Below, one piece after another: positions 1 through 5,036 of a stretch of 13,808 bases of DNA. Both the position numbers and the translations under genes were made by a program. Below the pieces are notes generated by a model. That model saw nothing but the letters and a program-made list of their open reading frames with translations, was not told the origin of the DNA and did no database searches. Source of the stretch: SIG588 sp045591985 (GTDB lineage Bacteria > Bacillota > Clostridia > Oscillospirales > Acutalibacteraceae); NCBI GenBank assembly GCA_045591985.1, contig JAZNTV010000057.1, positions 1 to 13,808 of the forward strand, given 5' to 3'. Numbering within the stretch: position 1 is the first letter of the stretch; each line of letters begins with the position of its first letter.

Positions 1-58
1 GCCCCAACTCCTTGGCCCACAGAACGACATGGCTACGATCCGACTTGGGTCGGGTGGT

Positions 59-75
59 TGAGAACCTCACTGCCG
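59..75 (-). repeat. Diverged 17-base repeat, copy 1
   Basis: The plus-strand sequence TGAGAACCTCACTGCCG differs from the second copy by two bases. It contains the short inverted pair TGAG/CTCA. On the minus strand it lies in a 28-codon open stretch (119 down to 36) that follows a TGA and ends SEVLNHPTQVGS-TAG. Confidence 0.4.
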
Positions 76-160
76 CTTCTCCGTTTTCGTGTTGTTACCG
101 CTTGTCTGTTACGACCGCTTCAACAAGCACAAACCACATTCTCTCTCCGCCCCGGCCGAC

Positions 161-192
161 AAAAGACCCGACACACACGTGTCGGGTCTTTT
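161..192. terminator. Perfect bidirectional intrinsic terminator
   Basis: Two 14-base arms, AAAAGACCCGACAC and its exact reverse complement, flank a four-base loop (175-178). The arm ends give an A-run on one side and a T-run on the other, so it can stop transcription in both directions. It lies about 100 bases past the stop of the minus-strand gene at 293-670 and probably ends that transcript. It may also stop a plus-strand transcript entering from the left. Confidence 0.85.
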
Positions 193-213
193 GTTACGGT
201 TGTGACGAATGTT

Positions 214-230
214 TGAGGACCTCACTGTCG
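214..230 (-). repeat. Diverged 17-base repeat, copy 2
   Basis: TGAGGACCTCACTGTCG is the second copy, 155 bases from the first, with 15 of 17 bases the same. On the minus strand it lies in the frame of the upstream gene, after that gene's TGA stop. The 32-codon open stretch (292 down to 197) ends SEVLKHSSQP-TAA. Confidence 0.4.
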
Positions 231-292
231 ATTTTCGGTTGTCGCGCCGCCCCTTTCGCCCGGGCAGAGGCAACTTCCTTTTTCGGCGCGTC

Positions 293-670
293 TCACTTTA
301 CGCGGGTGAGGAACTGGCAATAGACGTATACGTTTTGGATCTTTTTGGCCTCTACCCCATCGTCCGCTTGGATGATCGGTTGCGTTTCGGAAGGGGTAAT
401 ATACAACTTAAATACCAGAGCATCCTGGCCCACTCGCATATTGCGGATACGCTTGTAGGTGAACTCACGTTTCGCAACCCCCAGATAGTCGAAAATGATG
501 GTTTCGATATCCAGGTTGCTGAAGCATTGCAAAATGTCCTTTTCGTTATACACATCCAACATGTGCTTTGCCTCTTCAAAGGTGAGATTATGGCATTGGA
601 ACTCCCCTTCGTTCAGCACACTCATCATACTGCTGTTATCCAGCAACAACAACGGCAACGATTCACTCAT
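293..670 (-). CDS. Small DUF1874/STIV-B116-like protein, 125 aa
   Basis: The product is a soluble 125-residue protein without signal peptide or membrane segment. Its layout resembles the DUF1874 (STIV B116/YddF) family: an N-terminal beta strand (LPLLLLDNS), then NLTFEEAKHML, a helix ending in DYLGV, and the strand GQDALVFKL. This match is by eye only. The family includes the viral ring nuclease AcrIII-1, which uses a histidine in an IGHE-type motif. Here the equivalent stretch reads SNLDIE, so that histidine is absent and ring-nuclease activity is not predicted. I chose ATG at 670 because AAGGAGG lies eight bases upstream; the longer frame to 730 would run through the promoter. The gene is monocistronic with a strong promoter. 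After its TGA the frame stays open for 32 codons. Members also occur on integrative elements and phages, so foreign origin is possible. Confidence 0.7.
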   Translation of the reverse strand: MSESLPLLLLDNSSMMSVLNEGEFQCHNLTFEEAKHMLDVYNEKDILQCFSNLDIETIIFDYLGVAKREFTYKRIRNMRVGQDALVFKLYITPSETQPIIQADDGVEAKKIQNVYVYCQFLTRVK

Positions 671-701
671 AATGCAAGCCTCCTTGTGTTTTGTTGTTTC
701 T

Positions 702-730
702 ATTGTACGGTAATTTTTGCAAGTTGTCAA
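702..730 (-). promoter_or_regulatory. Near-consensus sigma-A promoter
   Basis: On the minus strand, TTGACA (725-730) and TACAAT (702-707) are separated by exactly 17 bases. Transcription should start near 695, giving a leader of about 25 bases with the AAGGAGG site before the ATG at 670. It is the best housekeeping promoter in the window. Confidence 0.85.
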
Positions 731-733
731 TAG

Positions 734-779
734 TTTTCTTTCATATTTTTTCGTTTTTTTAAAATTTTTGCCGTTTTTT
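734..779 (-). promoter_or_regulatory. Phased A-tracts upstream of promoter (UP element/bent DNA)
   Basis: Reading the minus strand toward the -35 box, A-runs occur at 774-779, 765-769, 754-760, 746-751 and 734-741. Their centres are about 9-10 bases apart, close to one helical turn. Such phasing bends DNA and can act as an UP element for the RNA polymerase alpha subunit. The activation role is inferred. Confidence 0.55.
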
Positions 780-815
780 GTCTAAAAATGAATTTGTCGT
801 TTTCGAAAATTGCGT

Positions 816-983
816 TTACGCTATCGTCCAGATCAACTTCCGAACAACAGGCACGAGGGCACGCAGGAGCATCAGCAACAACGGTATGCACACCGTTTTT
901 TCAAACGATGCCGAAAAAAGAAGACCGGTTACACCGATCAGCGCACAAAGCGAACTCCACAATACCGGATCCGTGATGCACAT
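816..983 (-). CDS. Possible small two-helix membrane protein, 55 aa
   Basis: I do not recognise this product. The minus-strand frame from ATG at 983 to TAA at 816-818 gives 55 residues with two hydrophobic stretches. The first is VLWSSLCALIGVTGLLFSAS (about 7-26). The second is IPLLLMLLRALVPVV (about 33-47), followed by the basic residues RK. The hydrophobic pattern and codon choice look coding, but no good ribosome binding site precedes the ATG. A clear AAGGAG lies further upstream at 1027-1032, serving another frame (GTG at 1017 or 1021). A seven-codon mini-ORF (ATG at 1000, MDDRRL) ends in a TGA that overlaps this ATG as TGATG, which could allow coupled translation. The alternative is a decayed, frameshifted remnant of a longer membrane protein behind the palindrome at 1041-1074. 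Confidence 0.35.
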   Translation of the reverse strand: MCITDPVLWSSLCALIGVTGLLFSASFEKTVCIPLLLMLLRALVPVVRKLIWTIA

Positions 984-1040
984 CACAACCGCCGATCGTC
1001 CATCCTGTCCTATCCACTCACCTCATCTCCTTGCCCGGTT

Positions 1041-1074
1041 TAATAGTATAGTCATATTTATGACTATACTATTA
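1041..1074. promoter_or_regulatory. 34-base perfect palindrome, probable operator
   Basis: The arms TAATAGTATAGTCATA (1041-1056) and their exact reverse complement (1059-1074) flank a two-base centre, TT. It is AT-rich and lacks a terminator-like T-run. It also lies close upstream of an AAGGAG site on the minus strand and of TATACT -10-like boxes on both strands. That is typical of a dimeric repressor operator, as in small GntR-, TetR- or PadR-type regulators. No gene for such a regulator lies in the window. Confidence 0.6.
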
Positions 1075-1106
1075 ACTTTCTCCCGTATGTTAACAATAGA
1101 GAAAGT
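1075..1106. repeat. Nested inverted repeat next to the palindrome
   Basis: The arms ACTTTCTC (1075-1082) and GAGAAAGT (1099-1106) are perfect and enclose a second exact palindrome, TGTTAACA (1088-1095). It begins directly after the palindrome at 1041-1074, so one 66-base block carries three nested symmetric elements. It may be a second protein-binding site or an RNA hairpin. Confidence 0.45.
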
Positions 1107-1184
1107 GGACGGTGGTATGCGTTGATAAGTTACGAGCCGTTTTGGCGCACACTGCAATGCACCGCCTATTGAATACGTTCCATA

Positions 1185-1226
1185 ATCCTCTCGTTTTGGG
1201 GCATACTAAGTCCCAAAGGAGAGGAT
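1185..1226 (+). promoter_or_regulatory. Leader hairpin that sequesters the ribosome binding site
   Basis: The left arm ATCCTCTCGTTTTGGG (1185-1200) pairs with CCCAAAGGAGAGGAT (1212-1226), leaving one bulge and an 11-base loop. The right arm holds the ribosome binding site AAAGGAGAGG of the gene at 1233. GTTTTT follows directly and runs into the ATG, so the structure could block translation or act as a terminator-like attenuator. The 12 bases at 1185-1196 are fully complementary to 2107-2118 at the far end of the gene. Confidence 0.5.
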
Positions 1227-1232
1227 GTTTTT

Positions 1233-2108
1233 ATGTGTACGGCAATTTGGCACGACGGCTGTTTCGGGCGCACACTGGATCTTGACCGTCACTACAGCGA
1301 GTGTGTAACGGTAACGCCGCGCCACTTTCCGCTTGCTTTTTCAGACGGAGCGGTACTCAGAGACCATCATGCTTTGATCGGTATGGCAACGGTAGCCGAG
1401 GGGTATCCCTTGTATTACGAAGCGATGAACGAACACGGGTTGTGTATGGCGGCGTTACGCTTTCGCAGTGCGGTGTATCGTCACACAACCGAAAGGGCCT
1501 ACACCGCCTCGTATGAGCTTATCCCGCGGGTACTCGGATCCTGCAAGACCGTGGAAGAGGCGCGCGCCTTGCTCGCGCGGCTTACCGTGACCGATCGCGC
1601 CTTCAGCGAGCATCTGCCCCCCACACCGCTTCATTGGTTGGTGGCCGACCGTAGCGGCGCACTGGCGGTGGAACCGCTTGCCGACGGTCTTACTGTGTGG
1701 GATGCCCCGGAACGGGTGCTCACCAATGACCCCTGTTTTGAAGAACAAACCGCCAATCTCGCACATTTTTCCCATCTCTCCCCCGCGGCGGGGAATCGGG
1801 CACGGGGTCTGCCGGGGGATTGGTCATCCCGCTCCCGCTTCGTGCGGGCGGCGTTCGCCAAAAAGCACACCCTACCCGCTACAGATGATGCCGCGCGGGT
1901 GGCAACCTTTTTTCGTTTGCTCGGTACCGTAACCATTCCGCACGGGTGTGTGTTGACCGACGAAGGGCGTTGCCACGCGACCGTGTACGCCTGCTGTTAC
2001 GATGTTGAAAACCGCACCTACCACTACACCACCGCCGCCGATATGCAAATGGTAAGCATCCCGCTTACCGCCGCCGACGGGGATACCCCCACCGTGCACC
2101 TTATGTAA
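1233..2108 (+). CDS. Choloylglycine hydrolase-family amidase (BSH/penicillin acylase type)
   Basis: This is an Ntn-hydrolase of the choloylglycine hydrolase family (bile salt hydrolases, penicillin V acylases, N-acyl amidases), cleaving an amide bond by an N-terminal cysteine thiol. Met1-Cys2 fixes the start, since Cys2 must become the N-terminus. Visible family landmarks are FGRTLDLD (Arg13, Asp16), MNEHGLCMA (Asn66), TNDP (Asn165) and GLPGDWSSRSRF (Arg202), matching the known Cys/Arg/Asp/Asn/Asn/Arg set. There is no signal peptide, so it is probably cytoplasmic. At 291 residues it is shorter than typical members (about 315-330). Two usual positions differ: GRT for GRN, and ALRF for the usual LNF after the NEHGL loop. 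The substrate cannot be chosen from sequence; taurine/glycine bile salts, acyl-homoserine lactones or beta-lactams are all possible. Its leader hairpin and terminator share sequence. Confidence 0.9.
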   Translation: MCTAIWHDGCFGRTLDLDRHYSECVTVTPRHFPLAFSDGAVLRDHHALIGMATVAEGYPLYYEAMNEHGLCMAALRFRSAVYRHTTERAYTASYELIPRVLGSCKTVEEARALLARLTVTDRAFSEHLPPTPLHWLVADRSGALAVEPLADGLTVWDAPERVLTNDPCFEEQTANLAHFSHLSPAAGNRARGLPGDWSSRSRFVRAAFAKKHTLPATDDAARVATFFRLLGTVTIPHGCVLTDEGRCHATVYACCYDVENRTYHYTTAADMQMVSIPLTAADGDTPTVHLM

Positions 2109-2146
2109 ACGAGAGGATGTATCGCAATGATACATCCTCTCGTTTT
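2107..2146. terminator. Shared bidirectional terminator of amidase gene and spoVAE
   Basis: The 17-base arms AAACGAGAGGATGTATC (2107-2123) and their exact reverse complement (2129-2145) flank a five-base loop. The hairpin overlaps the stop codons of both convergent genes, TAA at 2106-2108 (plus) and TAA at 2145-2147 (minus). A-run and T-run ends allow termination both ways. Its right arm with the next base repeats 13 bases (ATCCTCTCGTTTT) of the leader hairpin at 1185-1197. Confidence 0.85.
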
Positions 2147-2510
2147 ACGATTTATCCTTCGATCTGGTACACAGCGCCGCGATCAGACTGAAGGTGACCG
2201 CCGCGGCAATACCGCCCGCCGTGGCGGTGAGTCCGCCCGTAAGGATACCGAACACACCGTCTTTGGCAACTGCTTCCCGCACCCCCATCGCCAAAGAATA
2301 GCCGAACCCCGTAAGCGGCACGGTTGCACCCGCCCCCGCAAATTGCACGAGCGGATCGTACACGCCGAGCGCGGTAAGCAACACCCCCGCCGTGACGTAA
2401 CCGACCAATATACGGGCCGGGGTAAGTTTGGTGAGATCGACCAGCAGTTGCCCTATCACGCAAAACCCGCCGCCCACTAAAAACGCCTTGAGAATCATCC
2501 ACCAATCCAT
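2145..2510 (-). CDS. spoVAE: Stage V sporulation protein AE, SpoVAE type
   Basis: SpoVAE is an inner-membrane part of the SpoVA channel, which moves Ca-dipicolinic acid into the forespore and releases it on germination. The 121-residue product has the family signature GQLLVDLTKLTPARILV (20-36), then YDPLVQFAGAGATVPLTGFG (51-70) and GGLTATAGGIAAA (92-104), with about four hydrophobic helices. I chose ATG at 2510, with AGAGGTG six bases upstream; an in-frame GTG at 2519 lies inside that site and is unlikely. Partners spoVAC and spoVAD normally sit beside it but are absent here: the upstream neighbour is rpsT and the downstream one is convergent. So this is a stand-alone copy, and the rest of the operon may lie elsewhere. 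A sigma-G-like promoter candidate precedes it. Confidence 0.93.
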   Translation of the reverse strand: MDWWMILKAFLVGGGFCVIGQLLVDLTKLTPARILVGYVTAGVLLTALGVYDPLVQFAGAGATVPLTGFGYSLAMGVREAVAKDGVFGILTGGLTATAGGIAAAVTFSLIAALCTRSKDKS

Positions 2511-2536
2511 AGAGCACACCTCTGCGATTTTTCAAT

Positions 2537-2564
2537 TAGTGTGCCCCGCAAAAACGAAATATTC
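2537..2564 (-). promoter_or_regulatory. Candidate sigma-G/F forespore promoter of spoVAE
   Basis: On the minus strand, GAATA (2560-2564) fits the sigma-G -35 pattern GHATR and CACACTA (2537-2543) fits CATNHTA with one mismatch. The spacer is 16 bases, slightly short of the usual 17-18. It sits about 27 bases before the spoVAE ATG, and no sigma-A promoter is evident in this gap. Forespore expression matches the role of SpoVA proteins. Confidence 0.4.
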
Positions 2565-2576
2565 CCCTAAAACAGC

Positions 2577-2605
2577 AAAAACCTCTCTGTTCACACAGAG
2601 AGGTT
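2577..2605 (-). terminator. rpsT intrinsic terminator
   Basis: On the minus strand, AACCTCTCTGT (2595-2605) pairs perfectly with ACAGAGAGGTT (2580-2590) over a four-base loop, followed by a T-run. It lies 14 bases after the rpsT stop codon and separates rpsT from spoVAE. Confidence 0.85.
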
Positions 2606-2618
2606 GGTTTGCCGTTGA

Positions 2619-2873
2619 TTACGCATTCGCCTTTTTCGCGAGAGCGGACTTTTTGCGGGCCGCAGTGTTCTTGTGCAGCAAGCCCTTCGCCACCGCCTGG
2701 TCGATCTTCTTGATCGCCGCGCGCACCGCTTCATTCTTGTTTTCCGCGTTGGTTTCGATCGCCACGTTCGCCTTCTTGACCGTGGTCTTCAGCGCGGAAC
2801 GGTTCGCCTTGTTGAGCGCCGTCTTAGTCGCAATAACCTTAACACGCTTCTTCGCAGACTTAATGTTGGGCAT
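2619..2873 (-). CDS. rpsT: 30S ribosomal protein S20
   Basis: S20 is a primary 16S rRNA-binding protein that helps assemble the small ribosomal subunit. The 84-residue product begins MPNIKSAKKRVKV and is lysine/alanine-rich, with the family features NKANRSALKTTVKKA and a C-terminal HKNTAARKKSALAKK. Length matches the family. I chose ATG at 2873 because AAGGAGG lies seven bases upstream; an in-frame extension to 2936 would run through the leader and has no such site. It is monocistronic, with its own sigma-A promoter (2942-2970), a leader of about 60 bases and a strong terminator. It is divergent from gpr, the same arrangement as in Bacillus. Confidence 0.98.
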   Translation of the reverse strand: MPNIKSAKKRVKVIATKTALNKANRSALKTTVKKANVAIETNAENKNEAVRAAIKKIDQAVAKGLLHKNTAARKKSALAKKANA

Positions 2874-2941
2874 GGTCACACCTCCTTGTGGATGAATTGC
2901 CGGATAGGCAATAAAGCAATAATTCCGGTCATGCACCAGTT

Positions 2942-2970
2942 ATCATACCACTAAACTTTTAAAAATGCAA
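2942..2970 (-). promoter_or_regulatory. rpsT sigma-A promoter
   Basis: On the minus strand, TTGCAT (2965-2970) and TATGAT (2942-2947) are 17 bases apart. Transcription should begin near 2935. The leader (2874-2935) contains the short inverted pair CCGGA/TCCGG and the tandem GCAATAAAGCAATA (plus strand), which could fold. Confidence 0.75.
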
Positions 2971-2983
2971 CTCTTTTTTTCAA

Positions 2984-3012
2984 GAATAAGCAAACTTTTT
3001 TCGGAAATCCTG
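2984..3012 (+). promoter_or_regulatory. Candidate sigma-F/G promoter of gpr
   Basis: GAATA (2984-2988) matches the sigma-G -35 pattern GHATR. AATCCTG (3006-3012) lies 17 bases downstream and approximates CATNHTA. The overlapping GGAAATCCTG also matches the sigma-F -10 pattern GGNRANANTR at all but one fixed position. In Bacillus gpr is read by sigma-F and sigma-G, so a shared box is expected. The start would lie about 22 bases before the ATG. Confidence 0.45.
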
Positions 3013-3041
3013 TTTTTATCGAGAATTTTAGGGGTGATTTT

Positions 3042-3893
3042 ATGTTTGGACGCACCGATCTCATGTTGGAAACAGCGGCCGATCTGCCGCCAACCGACGG
3101 ATTAACCCATCACACCATACGCGGCAACGGTATCACCATCACCCGTACCGCGGTGGAGACCCCCACCGCCGCACAGACGGTGGGACGCCCGATCGGACGA
3201 TATATTACCGCTGAGTTTTCGGCGCTCAGCGACGACGAAACCCATCTTGCAACACACGCCGCCGCCATCGCCAAAGAACTGGCGTCGCTTTTGCCCGCCA
3301 CGGGAGAGGTATTGGTAGCCGGGCTCGGCAACGCCGCCGTCACGCCGGACGCCATCGGCCCGCAGGCGGCGGATATGGTACTTGCCACCCGCCACATCCG
3401 CGGCGAATGGGCGCGCAGTTTGGGTTTGTGCGATTTGCGTTCGGTAGCGGTCCTTCGCACCGATGTGCTCGGGAAAACGGGGATGGAAAGCAGCGAGATC
3501 CTGCGCGGAGTATGCCGCACGATACGTCCCGCCGCCGTCATCGCAGTGGATGCTCTTGCCGCTCGCTCCCTTTCCCGTCTCGGGCGTACGGTGCAACTGT
3601 GTGATACCGGCATTGCCCCCGGCTCGGGGGTGGGAAACGCCCGTCCCCCGCTCTCACGCGACGCGTTGGGGATCCCTGTCATCGGCCTTGGTGTGCCGAC
3701 GGTAGTGGATGCCGCTACCATTGTGCGCGAATTCGGCGGGAATACCGACGCTGAAGACGCTTCCGCCATGATGGTCACCCCTCGTGAGATCGATCTTATG
3801 GTGCGCCGTGCCGCGCGCCTGATCGCGCTGGCGATCAACGGTGCATTGCAACCCGACTACGCCCCTGAAGAACTCGTCGCCGCCGCCATGTAA
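3042..3893 (+). CDS. gpr: Germination protease GPR
   Basis: GPR is an aspartic-type (A25) endopeptidase made in the forespore as an inactive zymogen; during germination it cuts small acid-soluble spore proteins that coat DNA. The 283-residue product starts with RTDLMLE (4-10), resembling the RTDLA processing region. It also has GLGNAAVTPDAIGP (94-107), VDALAARS (169-176), DTGIAPGSGVGNAR (188-201) and IPVIGLGVPTVVDA (211-224). Asp103 and Asp170 are the probable catalytic pair; their 67-residue spacing nearly equals that of Asp127/Asp193 in the Bacillus megaterium enzyme. It is shorter than Bacillus GPR (about 370), as in many Clostridia. AGGGGTG six bases before ATG supports the start. It heads a likely operon with spoIIP, 47 bases downstream. 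Confidence 0.97.
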   Translation: MFGRTDLMLETAADLPPTDGLTHHTIRGNGITITRTAVETPTAAQTVGRPIGRYITAEFSALSDDETHLATHAAAIAKELASLLPATGEVLVAGLGNAAVTPDAIGPQAADMVLATRHIRGEWARSLGLCDLRSVAVLRTDVLGKTGMESSEILRGVCRTIRPAAVIAVDALAARSLSRLGRTVQLCDTGIAPGSGVGNARPPLSRDALGIPVIGLGVPTVVDAATIVREFGGNTDAEDASAMMVTPREIDLMVRRAARLIALAINGALQPDYAPEELVAAAM

Positions 3894-3940
3894 TATTATG
3901 CCCGTCCCTCTCATACATTTTCGTTAGGGGGTGTGGCATA

Positions 3941-5029
3941 ATGAAACAACGAATCGCGCGTATCGGCCTTGTGTTACTCATAACAAGTGCACTGCTGTTC
4001 GGTGCCTCGCGTCTGCCGCAAGAGACCTGGACGCAGTTGGGACAAACCATGGCGATGGCTTCGGTATCACTGCAACAGGCGGAAAACACGGCTGAACGGC
4101 TGTCGGCCGGGCTGACGCGTCCCACCGCACACGCCGCCGGTATCACCACCCCTTCGACGCTTCCCACAGGCGGCGCCGAACAACAGCCGATGACCGAACC
4201 GACCGCTGTGCAAACAACGGACAGCGTAATACCGCCCGCCGAAAACGGCAGCGGCGGGAAAGTGGTGGAACAAACGGTGGGCGGGGGCGAGAGTATCGGC
4301 GGTATTTGCGTAAAAAACAAAAGCGGTGTCAGTGTGGACGTAACCGCCGCGTTGGAAGCCGACCTGCCGTTTTCGGTAGAGATCGGCAGTCCCGAACCGC
4401 AGGTGCTCATTTATCACACGCATACTACCGAAGGGTATATGCCGTATGACACGGGATATTATAACGCCGGGGATGTGCCGCGCAACGACACGTATACAAA
4501 CACGGTCACCGCGGTCGGCGACGCGTTGGAAGCCGCATTGACTGCGGCGGGCATCGCTGTGATCCACGATACCACCGTGCACGATTTCCCGCAATACCGC
4601 GGCGCATACGAGCGTTCGGAAGTCACTGTGAAACAGATTTTGGAACAATACCCAAGCATTAAGGTCACCATCGACCTCCATCGCGACGGACTGATGGCGA
4701 ATGAGACGGATATGCTGAAACCCACCGTGACGATAGGCGGAGAAAAAGCGGCACAACTGATGGTGGTGTGCGGTGTGCTCTCAACCGACGAATTGCCGCA
4801 CAAAAACTGGAAAGACAATCTGTCGTTTGCCACTAAACTGCAAGAAGCACTTTCCCGACGCCACGACCGCCTGGCCCGCCCGCTCTCGCTCACAGCGGCC
4901 CGCTATAACCAATATCTCACAAGCGGTTCGTTACTCATCGAAGTGGGCAGCGAAGGCAACACATTGGACGAAGCCACCTATGCCGCCCGTCTGCTTGGGC
5001 AGACACTGGCGGCTATGTGGCAGGAATGA
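3941..5029 (+). CDS. spoIIP: Stage II sporulation protein P, peptidoglycan amidase/endopeptidase
   Basis: SpoIIP works with SpoIID and SpoIIM at the septum, removing peptidoglycan stem peptides so that the mother-cell membrane can engulf the forespore. The 362-residue product has an N-terminal membrane anchor (about 6-22), then a low-complexity Thr/Pro/Gly-rich linker to about 120. The extracytoplasmic zinc amidase domain runs from about 150 to 362. Key stretches are VLIYHTHTTEGY (His159, His161, Glu164), KVTIDLHRDG (His247) and SGSLLIEVGSEGNT (Glu334), fitting the zinc-ligand and catalytic pattern of the family. GGGGGTG lies seven bases before the ATG. The gene follows gpr by 47 bases and precedes a small membrane-protein gene by seven bases, so the three are probably co-transcribed. 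Later in development the operon may depend on the gpr promoter. Confidence 0.96.
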   Translation: MKQRIARIGLVLLITSALLFGASRLPQETWTQLGQTMAMASVSLQQAENTAERLSAGLTRPTAHAAGITTPSTLPTGGAEQQPMTEPTAVQTTDSVIPPAENGSGGKVVEQTVGGGESIGGICVKNKSGVSVDVTAALEADLPFSVEIGSPEPQVLIYHTHTTEGYMPYDTGYYNAGDVPRNDTYTNTVTAVGDALEAALTAAGIAVIHDTTVHDFPQYRGAYERSEVTVKQILEQYPSIKVTIDLHRDGLMANETDMLKPTVTIGGEKAAQLMVVCGVLSTDELPHKNWKDNLSFATKLQEALSRRHDRLARPLSLTAARYNQYLTSGSLLIEVGSEGNTLDEATYAARLLGQTLAAMWQE

Positions 5030-5036
5030 GGATCAA

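Larger units (their letters stand above)
1..292. other. Gene-free stretch at left edge
   Basis: I see no convincing gene here. Open frames on both strands lack ribosome binding sites and read as arginine/serine-rich noise. The stretch holds a perfect two-way terminator (161-192) and two diverged copies of a 17-base sequence (59-75 and 214-230). On the minus strand both copies lie in short open stretches that follow an in-frame TGA and end in similar peptides (SEVLNHPTQVGS and SEVLKHSSQP). This could be decayed gene ends or a dispersed intergenic element. I found no tRNA T-loop signature. Confidence 0.5.
984..1232. other. Regulatory-looking intergenic block
   Basis: This 249-base gap lies between the possible small membrane gene (minus) and the amidase gene (plus). 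It contains a 34-base palindrome (1041-1074), an adjoining nested inverted repeat (1075-1106) and the leader hairpin (1185-1226). I could not find a clear sigma-A promoter for the amidase gene. TTGCCC (1031-1036) with TATTTA (1055-1060), spaced 18, is a weak candidate that would overlap the palindrome. Confidence 0.45.

Noticed and set aside
1..60. Possible tRNA or tRNA-edge sequence
   Set aside because: There is no T-loop, anticodon arm or CCA end on either strand, only a short CCGAC/GTCGG hairpin.
293..295. TGA read as an amino acid
   Set aside because: spoIIP also ends in TGA at a sensible family C-terminus, so a reassigned code is not supported; local read-through stays only a possibility.
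12..323. 103-residue plus-strand frame at the left edge
   Set aside because: It runs straight through the strong terminator at 161-192, has no ribosome site and shows no recognisable domain.
209..733. 174-residue open frame on the plus strand
   Set aside because: It is antisense to the minus-strand gene at 293-670, which has a ribosome site and a near-consensus promoter. The plus frame has no ribosome site.
1015..1017. GTG start at 1017 with AAGGAG nine bases upstream on the minus strand
   Set aside because: The frame gives only about 39 residues without any domain or hydrophobic pattern, though it may mark a frameshifted remnant.
778..1125. 115-residue plus-strand frame
   Set aside because: It begins without a ribosome site and reads through both palindromes. 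The opposite strand gives a better hydrophobic pattern.
2127..2480. Plus-strand frame opposite spoVAE
   Set aside because: It is arginine-rich and antisense to a clear spoVAE, with no ribosome site.
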